From an uncultured Collinsella sp. (GTDB lineage: Bacteria; Actinomycetota; Coriobacteriia; Coriobacteriales; Coriobacteriaceae), in assembly GCA_902494035.1 (NCBI GenBank), contig CABURV010000018.1, forward strand, positions 1-35,240: a stretch of 35,240 nucleotides of DNA, given 5' to 3'. Below, piece after piece: positions 29,466-35,240 of this stretch (its first letter is position 1; each line of letters opens with the position of its first letter). Below the pieces are notes generated by a model. That model saw only the letters and a program-made list of their open reading frames with translations, was not told the origin of the DNA and made no database searches. Both the position numbers and the translations under genes were made by a program.

Positions 29466-31958
29466 TTATAGATAGCGACCGGTGATGCTTGCGGAGCAGG
29501 CCGCGATGTCGCCCGGCGTGCCGGCGCAGACGATTTGCCCGCCGGCGTCGCCACCGCCCGGGCCCATGTCGATCACGTAATCGGCGTTACGGATAAGGTC
29601 GAGATCGTGTTCGATCACGACAACTGTGGCGCCCTTGGCAACAAGGCCGTCGAACACGCTCAACAACACCTGAACATCGAGCGAATGTAGTCCGATCGTG
29701 GGCTCGTCGAATACGAATACGGCATCGTCCTGCACACGACCCATCTCGCTCGCAAGCTTTAGACGCTGCGCCTCGCCGCCCGAAAGCGCCGGTGTGGGCT
29801 CACCAAGCGTGAGATAACCCAAGCCCAGGTCGTGCAAGGTCTGCAAGCGCGCCTGGACTTTCTTGAGTCCCAGTGTGGCGTCGATGGCCTCGTCCACACT
29901 CATGTCCATGAGCTGCGGCAACGTAAGCAGGCTCCCGTCCTTGCCCTCGCGATGGATATGCGAGGCCGCGTCTGCATAACGCGAACCACGACATGCCGGG
30001 CAAATGATCTCGACGTCGGGCAGAAACTGCACGTCGAGCGATATCGAGCCCGTGCCATCGCACGTAGGGCAGCGCAGAGTGCCAGTGTTGTAGCTAAAGG
30101 CACCTGCCTTGTAGCCGGCTGCCTTGGCCTCTGGCGTGCAGGCGAAGGCGCGGCGCAGCTCATCATGGATGTCGGCATAAGTCGCCACCGTCGAGCGCAC
30201 GTTGGCGCCGATGGGCGTAGCGTCAATCAGATTTGCGCGGGCAATGCCCTCGGCATCGACCCAACGCACGTGCCCCGGCAGGCGCTCGCCGGCTGCTTGC
30301 GCCTTGAGTGCCGGAATGAGCGTCTCGAGCACCAACGTCGTCTTACCCGAGCCCGAAACGCCCGTCACCGCAACCAAGCGACCGCGCGGGATATCGACTT
30401 CGAGTGGCTTGACGGTATGGATGGCATCGGTTGCCATGCGGATATGGCCCTGGTCGAACATCTCGTCGTCAGTCACCTGCGGACGCAAGCGCTTGGGCTC
30501 TGCGCGCAAAAACGGAGCGATGCGGCTGCCCCGCGATTGCTCGACCTCGCCTACCGTACCAGTGGCAATCACATTACCGCCGTCTGCTCCGGCAACGGGG
30601 CCCATCTCGACGAGATAGTCGGCTTCCGCCAGTACGCGCGTATCGTGGTCGACAACAACCACGGTGTTGCCGTCATCCACCAGATCGCGCATCACACCTA
30701 CCAGGCCGTCGACATTGGCAGGATGCAGGCCGATCGAAGGCTCGTCCAACACATAAAGCACGCCTGTCGATCGGTTGCGCACCACGCGAGCAAGCTGCAC
30801 GCGCTGGCGCTCACCCGTGGAGAGCGTGGCACCGGCGCGGTCGAGTGAAAGGTAATCGAGACCCAGGTCGACCAGACGACGGGCCGCGCTCAAAAACGAA
30901 TCGCAGATATCCGTCGCCATGGGCTGCATCTCGGCCGGCAAGGATGCGGACACCCCACGTACCCACTCAATCGCATCGCCAAGCGTCATGGCCGCGGCCT
31001 GTGCCAGATTGATACCGCGCACCTGGGGCTGGCGCGCAGCCTCGGAGAGACGCGTGCCGCCGCAGTCGCGGCACGGGCCCTCGCGCAAAAAGCGCGCCAC
31101 GCGCTTGAGGCCTTTGTCGTCCTTAACCTTGGCGAGTGCATTCTCGACGGTATAGACGGCGTTGTAATAGGTAAAGTCGAGCGGCGTGGCGCCCTCGCCG
31201 TTTTTGGGAACGTAGAGAATGTGCTTCTTAACCGCCGGGCCATGGAACACGATGTCGCGCTCTTGAGGTGTGAGCTGGTTAAACGGCACGTCGGTGCGCA
31301 CGCCCATCTCGCCGGCCACCTGTTTCATCAGATCCCACATGAGCGTGCCCCAGGGAAGCACCGCGCCCTCGTTGATGGTCTTTGACTCGTCGGGCACCAG
31401 GCTCGCGTCGTCCACCTCGCGCATGACACCGGTGCCGCCACAGGTAGGGCATGCACCGCCGCTGTTAAAGGCAAGGTCCTCGGCGCTCGGCGCGTAGAAC
31501 TCGCAGCCGCATGCCGGACACGTGAGCGACAGGCCCGCAGCCACGTTAAGGCTCGGCTCCACACGCGCCCCGCAATGCGGGCACACGTGATGGGCGCAGC
31601 GGCTAAAGAGCAGGCGCAGGCTATTGTTGAGCTCGGTCATGGTGCCAAAGGTCGAGCGCACGCCCGGCACGCTCGGACGCTGGTGCAGCGCGAGCGCCGC
31701 CGGCACGTGCAAGACCTCATCCACCTGGGCATGTTCGGCCTGCGTCAGACGACGGCGAGTATAGGTGCTGAGCGCCTCCAGGTAACGGCGCGAGCCCTCG
31801 GCGTAAAGAACGCCCAGTGCCAGCGAACTCTTGCCCGAGCCCGACACGCCGGCAATACCCACGAGCTTTCCCAGCGGAATATCGATATCGATATCTTTAA
31901 GGTTATGGACGCGCGCGCCACGTACCTCGATAGCACTTGGTTGTTGCGACACCGTCAT
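29466..31958 (-). CDS. UvrA-like ABC ATPase (short, UvrA2 type)
   Basis: An 830-aa excinuclease subunit A homologue. ATG at 31958 has AAGGGGAG close upstream. First module: GVSGSGKSSL, a zinc module CPHC...CPAC, CPTCGGTG, signature LSTGERQRVQLARV (family LSGGEAQR, altered) and VLDEPSIGLHP. Second module: GVSGSGKTTL, CPTCDGTG and CPAC, LSGGEAQRLKLASE, and VFDEPTIGLH. Housekeeping UvrA is about 940-960 aa; this copy is about 110 shorter, which is typical of UvrA2/DrrC-like proteins that lack the UvrB-binding insertion. Those are implicated in drug resistance or damage tolerance rather than standard repair. It lies in a same-strand block of four genes separated by palindromes. Confidence 0.9.
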   Translation of the reverse strand: MTVSQQPSAIEVRGARVHNLKDIDIDIPLGKLVGIAGVSGSGKSSLALGVLYAEGSRRYLEALSTYTRRRLTQAEHAQVDEVLHVPAALALHQRPSVPGVRSTFGTMTELNNSLRLLFSRCAHHVCPHCGARVEPSLNVAAGLSLTCPACGCEFYAPSAEDLAFNSGGACPTCGGTGVMREVDDASLVPDESKTINEGAVLPWGTLMWDLMKQVAGEMGVRTDVPFNQLTPQERDIVFHGPAVKKHILYVPKNGEGATPLDFTYYNAVYTVENALAKVKDDKGLKRVARFLREGPCRDCGGTRLSEAARQPQVRGINLAQAAAMTLGDAIEWVRGVSASLPAEMQPMATDICDSFLSAARRLVDLGLDYLSLDRAGATLSTGERQRVQLARVVRNRSTGVLYVLDEPSIGLHPANVDGLVGVMRDLVDDGNTVVVVDHDTRVLAEADYLVEMGPVAGADGGNVIATGTVGEVEQSRGSRIAPFLRAEPKRLRPQVTDDEMFDQGHIRMATDAIHTVKPLEVDIPRGRLVAVTGVSGSGKTTLVLETLIPALKAQAAGERLPGHVRWVDAEGIARANLIDATPIGANVRSTVATYADIHDELRRAFACTPEAKAAGYKAGAFSYNTGTLRCPTCDGTGSISLDVQFLPDVEIICPACRGSRYADAASHIHREGKDGSLLTLPQLMDMSVDEAIDATLGLKKVQARLQTLHDLGLGYLTLGEPTPALSGGEAQRLKLASEMGRVQDDAVFVFDEPTIGLHSLDVQVLLSVFDGLVAKGATVVVIEHDLDLIRNADYVIDMGPGGGDAGGQIVCAGTPGDIAACSASITGRYL

Positions 31959-31979
31959 CGCTCCCCTTCCTGTTAGCCG

Positions 31980-32012
31980 AACGTGGCAAAGGGACTGTCC
32001 CTTTGTCACGTT
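31980..32012. repeat. Palindrome copy B (GNAT gene 3' end)
   Basis: Arms 31980-31995 and 31997-32012 about a single T, 16 pairs with one G-T wobble; core CAAAGGGAC and GTCCCTTTG. It overlaps the GNAT stop (TAA, 32013-32011) and ends 21 nt before the UvrA-like start codon. Confidence 0.92.
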
Positions 32013-32565
32013 ACTCGCACTGTGCCTGCCTGCGCCAGTCTTCGCGGGTCAAATACGTAAAGTACTCGGTACGCACATCGCCCATAAGCTCGCAGGGCAC
32101 GTCGCGCTCAACGTGATGTGGCGTGAACCCGCATTTTTGCTGGACGCGTAACGACTTGTTATTGCCCTCATAGTATCCGCACCAAAGCGCCTTGCAGCCA
32201 AGCGTATCGAACGCATAGCGCTGCATGGCTCGCACGGCTTCGGGAGCAAAGCCTAGACCCCAGAATGGCTTGGCGATCCAATACCCCACCTCGAACTCGA
32301 GTCCGCCTCTTTGGCTGTTCGACTCACAGCGAGGCGGCATGAGCCCGATGCTGCCCACGGGCTCGTCTGTCTCAGGCAGGCAAATGGCAAAGGTATGGGG
32401 CGCCGTAAAGACCGTCCGAATGATCTCTCTGCTCTCCTCAATGCTTCGATGGGGCGGCCAGCCCGCAGCCGGTCCCACGTCCGGGTCGCTCGCGTACGTA
32501 AACAGGCTCGCCGCATCCGCCTCGCGCCACGGGCGAAGCGTCAAGCGCTCAGTATGAATCACCAT
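32011..32565 (-). CDS. GNAT-family N-acetyltransferase (RimJ/RimL-like)
   Basis: A 184-aa acetyltransferase of the RimJ/RimL type. It shows IHTERLTLRPWREADAASLF at the N-terminus, EFEVGYWIAKPFWGLGFAPEAVRAM (acetyl-CoA loop; the usual Q/RxxGxG/A is represented by FWGLGFA) and NNKSLRVQQKCGF in motif B. Such enzymes acetylate protein N-termini, amino acids or antibiotics; the substrate is not predictable. ATG at 32565 follows GAGAGG by about 8 nt. The stop TAA touches palindrome copy B and the start lies 20 nt from copy C, so it is bracketed by palindromes. Confidence 0.88.
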   Translation of the reverse strand: MVIHTERLTLRPWREADAASLFTYASDPDVGPAAGWPPHRSIEESREIIRTVFTAPHTFAICLPETDEPVGSIGLMPPRCESNSQRGGLEFEVGYWIAKPFWGLGFAPEAVRAMQRYAFDTLGCKALWCGYYEGNNKSLRVQQKCGFTPHHVERDVPCELMGDVRTEYFTYLTREDWRRQAQCE

Positions 32566-32585
32566 AATTTAGCCTCTCAACTATC

Positions 32586-32618
32586 GACGTGACAAAGGGG
32601 CTGTCCCTTTGTCACGTC
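32586..32618. repeat. Palindrome copy C (AAA ATPase gene 3' end)
   Basis: Arms 32586-32601 and 32603-32618 about T32602, 16 pairs with one G-T wobble. It contains part of the ATPase stop (TGA, 32619-32617) and ends 20 nt before the GNAT start. Confidence 0.92.
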
Positions 32619-33735
32619 ACTCATGCCATAAAACGCGGTCGCGGATGTACTCGCCCAGCATGGGCACGGTAAACCGGACGAGACCGTATCCGGCAGCCTC
32701 GATGACGCGCTCGCGAATCAGGCTTGCGCGATATTTACTCGCCCAGCTCTGGGTACGATCGCAGCGCTCAATGATATCCGCCATGCGCGTCGGCTTGTCC
32801 TCGTCAACCGCCATGGCCTCGATAAAAAGGCGCTGTGGACTGCGCAGCCCGTAATACAGGGGCGCGTCAACCGCTTCATAGAACTCGAAGACGGCATCCG
32901 CATGGCCATCCTCGACATCGCGCCTTTCGATGACCTGTGAGCCACGTCGGACAGCAGAGCGCCACATGTAATAGCCCACCAGCTGAACCATATAGGGATG
33001 CCCCATGCTCTTGCGTGCCGCAAGGTCCGCCGTCTCCGCGTCAACGTAAAGACCAGCGTCTTTGACCGTCTGGATATATGAATCGCGCACCTTGGGCAAA
33101 GATATCGCCCCCAGCGTACGCTGCTGGGCACGCCGCAAAAACGTCACGCTCGGCTCTTCGAGCAGATCGTCAACCATACTGGGTAAGCCGGCGAACACCA
33201 GCGCAAGACCGCGCTGGTCGCTATCGGACAAGCCCGTGGCATCCTGGTCTCCAAGCACCTGCTGATAGAGAACGGCAAGAGCCGCCAGTTCCTCGATAGA
33301 CGCCGATTGCGCCTCGTCAATCGCAAACAGTATGCCCTGGCCTGGACCGAGCCTCTTGAGGCGCTCGTTGACCAGCCCGCGCAACGTCTCGCCCTTTGCT
33401 CGCGCCGCCTCGACCGACATCCGGCCAAATGACGGCCCGAACTCCATTGACGTCACAACTGGCCTATTCGAGCGAAGCGCATCGGCCAGGCGGTCGCATA
33501 GGCCAAGCGAGGCGGAATCGGAGACAACCGCCCATCCGCGCTCGCTAGCTAAACGCTGCAGCTCCCGCAAGAGAACCGTTTTGCCACAGCCGCGGTTTCC
33601 CGTAATGAGCATGAGCCTGCCCGGCGCTCCGGCGCCGTTATCGAGCCCTTCCTCGAAATCTTCGATGACCGACTCGCGACCGATGAGTATCGGAGGCCGC
33701 TTGCCAGCCGTGGGCTTAAAGGGATTTGGATTCAT
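32617..33735 (-). CDS. AAA ATPase of the ORC1/Cdc6-like archaeal-type class
   Basis: A 372-aa P-loop ATPase. ATG at 33735 has GAGGAGG 5 nt upstream. Residues about 18-45 hold the N-linker and Walker A (LIGRESVIEDFEEGL, LMLITGNRGCGKTVLL), then Walker B ILFAIDEAQ with the following sensor region (LALVFAGLPSMVDDLL) and a lid region (YMVQLVGYYMWRSAV). The C-terminal 80 residues look like a winged helix (DKPTRMADIIERCDRTQSWASKYRASLIRERVIEAAGYGLVRF, read in parts), as in ORC/Cdc6-like and STAND-like bacterial ATPases that bind DNA. Function is unclear; phased repeats in its promoter could be its own binding site. Its stop overlaps palindrome C. Confidence 0.8.
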   Translation of the reverse strand: MNPNPFKPTAGKRPPILIGRESVIEDFEEGLDNGAGAPGRLMLITGNRGCGKTVLLRELQRLASERGWAVVSDSASLGLCDRLADALRSNRPVVTSMEFGPSFGRMSVEAARAKGETLRGLVNERLKRLGPGQGILFAIDEAQSASIEELAALAVLYQQVLGDQDATGLSDSDQRGLALVFAGLPSMVDDLLEEPSVTFLRRAQQRTLGAISLPKVRDSYIQTVKDAGLYVDAETADLAARKSMGHPYMVQLVGYYMWRSAVRRGSQVIERRDVEDGHADAVFEFYEAVDAPLYYGLRSPQRLFIEAMAVDEDKPTRMADIIERCDRTQSWASKYRASLIRERVIEAAGYGLVRFTVPMLGEYIRDRVLWHE

Positions 33736-33770
33736 GTCGGCCTCCTCGGATTGGCAAACCCTGGCAATAG

Positions 33771-33800
33771 TTATACCAACTTATACCAAGTTACACCAAT
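33771..33800 (-). promoter_or_regulatory. Three 10-bp phased direct repeats upstream of AAA ATPase gene
   Basis: TTATACCAAC, TTATACCAAG and TTACACCAAT follow one another without gap, one helical turn each. On the minus strand they also create TTGGTG-18 nt-TATAAC, a plausible promoter. They end 36 nt before the ATPase start. Candidate iteron-like operator. Confidence 0.55.
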
Positions 33801-33802
33801 AG

Positions 33803-33835
33803 CATACGACAAAGGAACTGTCCCTTTGTCACATG
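33803..33835. repeat. Palindrome copy D (TetM-like gene 3' end)
   Basis: Arms 33803-33818 and 33820-33835 about T33819, with three mismatches; core GACAAAGG and CCTTTGTC conserved. It contains the TetM-like stop codon (33831-33829). Confidence 0.85.
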
Positions 33836-35240
33836 TGGCCGAAAAACTCGGCATCTGCTGCCCGCCAGGGGCGAAAGGTGGCGGGATCGACCTTTACGTG
33901 CGCCGCGGCGGGTACGTCGTACCATTTGACCGTGTAGCCGGCGCCGTGAGAGCAAAAGACCGAATCGGGCGTGTTAGGCAGATCGGCCTCGGGCTCATAG
34001 GCGGCAGTCTCGATTACGCGCTCGGCATCATGGCAAGCCGAATAGCCGGCGAACTCCAGGTACAGATGACCGCGACCGCTCGTATAGGCAGCCACCTCCA
34101 GCGCGTAATCCTGCACCTCGGATGCTGGCACGCGACCCACAAGCTTTGCCCGATCGCCCGCCATCGCCGGCGGTTCGTACTCAGCGCCCATGCGCGTGGC
34201 GTCTGAGAGCGCCCGGCCCACGCACTCCCCCGGCACCTCGAGCTCAAAGTGGTACCACGGCTCCAACAGTACCGCCGCGCCGGCCTCACGCGCCTGCATG
34301 AGCCCCTGGCGAATCGCGCGGTACGTGGCTTGGCGAAAATCGCCGCCCTCGGTATGTTTGGCATGCGCACGGCCGCCCGTGAGCGTAATGCGCACATCGG
34401 TGATGGGCGAGCCGGTCAGCACGCCCAGGTGATCGCGCTCCATGGCGTTGGTGAGTGCCAAACGCTGCCAGTTAAGATCGAGCTCGTCGGTCGAGGTCAC
34501 GGTGCCAAACTGCACGCCCGAACCCGCCGGCAACGGCTCCAGGCGTAGATGCACCTCGGCATAGTGGCGCAGTGGCTCAAAGTGGCCCACGCCCTCGACC
34601 GGCTGCGAAATAGTCTCCTTATAGAGAATGCCGCCAGACTCAAACGCAACCGAAAGGCCAAAGCGATCGGCCAACACCCGTTGCACGACCTCGAGCTGCA
34701 CCGCCCCCATAAGCTGCAGATGTATTTGTTCAAGATGCGTGTTCCAGCTTACGCCGAGCATGGGATCCTCGTCGGCAAGCTCGGCCAGCGCCTGGAACAC
34801 CGTATGGACATCGCGTTCGCCCGGAAGCACCGTATAGGTGAGAACCGGCGCAATGACAGGTGCATCGCCCGCGGGCTCCGCGCCTAGGGCATCACCAGGG
34901 CGAACGTGCGCGAGGCCCGTCACGGCACAAATACCGCCAGCAGCAACTTCTTGAGCAAGCTCATACTTTTCGCCGTTATAGATGCGTACCTGGTCGACCT
35001 TCTGCTCCCACGCCTCGGCACCGGAACGTCCGTTAATCATCTGCTTGGCATGCAGCGTGCCGCCGGTCACTTTAACCCATGCCAAGCGCTCGCCGCGATC
35101 CCCGCGGCTCACGCGGTAGACGCGGGCGGCAAACTCCGAGCGCCATGCCTGTTCGCGCATCAGCGCGCATATGCCATCCAGCAGCTCATCCACGCCTTGG
35201 TCCTTGAGTGCCGAGCCGGCAAAGCAGGGAAAGAGCTTGC
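33829..35240 (-). CDS. TetM/EF-G-like ribosomal-protection GTPase, N-terminus beyond window edge
   Basis: The frame is open to the right edge; 469 whole codons are visible. It begins in KLFPCFAGSALKDQGVDELLD, matching the end of the G domain of TetM-type proteins (VYHGSAxxxxGxxxL), so the GTP-binding motifs lie outside. Domain II follows (FAARVYRVSRGDRGERLAWVKV), then III (EEDPMLGVSW-type strand and QIHLQLMGAVQLEVVQ), IV (VLTGSPITDVRITLTGGRAHAKHT) and V (LLEPWYHFELEVP). These are shared by Tet(M), OtrA and EF-G; the LEPWYHFELEVP and GRGHLYLEF phrases favour the ribosomal-protection group. Sequence and GC differ from mobile tet(M)/tet(W), so it may be a native paralogue; resistance is unproven. 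Its stop lies in palindrome D. Confidence 0.85.
   Translation of the reverse strand, partial: KLFPCFAGSALKDQGVDELLDGICALMREQAWRSEFAARVYRVSRGDRGERLAWVKVTGGTLHAKQMINGRSGAEAWEQKVDQVRIYNGEKYELAQEVAAGGICAVTGLAHVRPGDALGAEPAGDAPVIAPVLTYTVLPGERDVHTVFQALAELADEDPMLGVSWNTHLEQIHLQLMGAVQLEVVQRVLADRFGLSVAFESGGILYKETISQPVEGVGHFEPLRHYAEVHLRLEPLPAGSGVQFGTVTSTDELDLNWQRLALTNAMERDHLGVLTGSPITDVRITLTGGRAHAKHTEGGDFRQATYRAIRQGLMQAREAGAAVLLEPWYHFELEVPGECVGRALSDATRMGAEYEPPAMAGDRAKLVGRVPASEVQDYALEVAAYTSGRGHLYLEFAGYSACHDAERVIETAAYEPEADLPNTPDSVFCSHGAGYTVKWYDVPAAAHVKVDPATFRPWRAADAEFFGHM

Noticed and set aside
1..35240. CRISPR array, prophage, integrase or insertion sequence
   Set aside because: No regularly spaced repeats with unique spacers and no transposase or integrase-like protein; repeats found are isolated palindromes.

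Overview
The window looks like a chromosomal segment from a high-GC, host-associated actinobacterium, most likely a Collinsella-type member of the Coriobacteriia. I infer this from the high GC, GTG starts behind strong AGGAGG sites, a bile salt hydrolase, and the mix of NCS2 purine/pyrimidine permeases, salvage-type thiamine genes, tandem GGDEF proteins and a TetM-like GTPase. There is no rRNA or tRNA to confirm it. I see no prophage, insertion sequence or CRISPR array.

Layout. 1-1.8 kb (-): an amidohydrolase-fold protein followed by a ceramidase-like protein cut by the left edge; both appear to have lost canonical metal ligands. 2.0-3.7 kb (-): an HTH domain fused to an AlaA-type aminotransferase, behind an array of GTTCAA operators. 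3.7-5.6 kb: a LysR gene divergent from an EamA exporter with a LysR box between them. 5.8-8.0 kb (+): Kup potassium transporter. 8.2-9.8 kb (-): a Tat-type lipoprotein esterase in a segment that looks lower in GC and is flanked by two related terminators. 10.1-11.6 kb (-): bile salt hydrolase and a peptide deformylase-like protein lacking the catalytic Glu. 11.8-13.9 kb (+): AzgA-type purine permease and a serine hydrolase. 14.0-18.6 kb (-): HAD phosphatase, LysR regulator, YxjG-type MetE-like methyltransferase with a LysR box in front, and uracil permease.

18.6-20.8 kb: a 102-nt inverted repeat that seems to carry two mirror-image promoters, then a TPP riboswitch with terminator, thiM, a thiamine-binding protein gene and thiE (thiamine salvage). 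20.9-21.7 kb (-): patatin-like lipase. 22.1-26.4 kb (+): two paralogous cyclic-di-GMP proteins, one with an intact EAL domain. 26.5-29.4 kb (+): FMN reductase, a Cys-less ArsC-fold protein, a CobW-type GTPase and TrmL. 29.5-35.2 kb (-): UvrA2-like ATPase, GNAT acetyltransferase, an ORC-type AAA ATPase and a TetM-like GTPase cut by the right edge.

The most unusual structure is in the last block. Four copies of a roughly 33-nt palindrome built on TGACAAAGG and CCTTTGTCA lie one in each consecutive intergenic gap, each overlapping or abutting the stop codon of a gene. A related core, GGGACAG, occurs in the 18.6 kb inverted repeat. Other main leads are the aminotransferase fusion with an internal Shine-Dalgarno and start, three helically phased 10-bp repeats before the AAA gene, and several enzymes with substituted catalytic residues.
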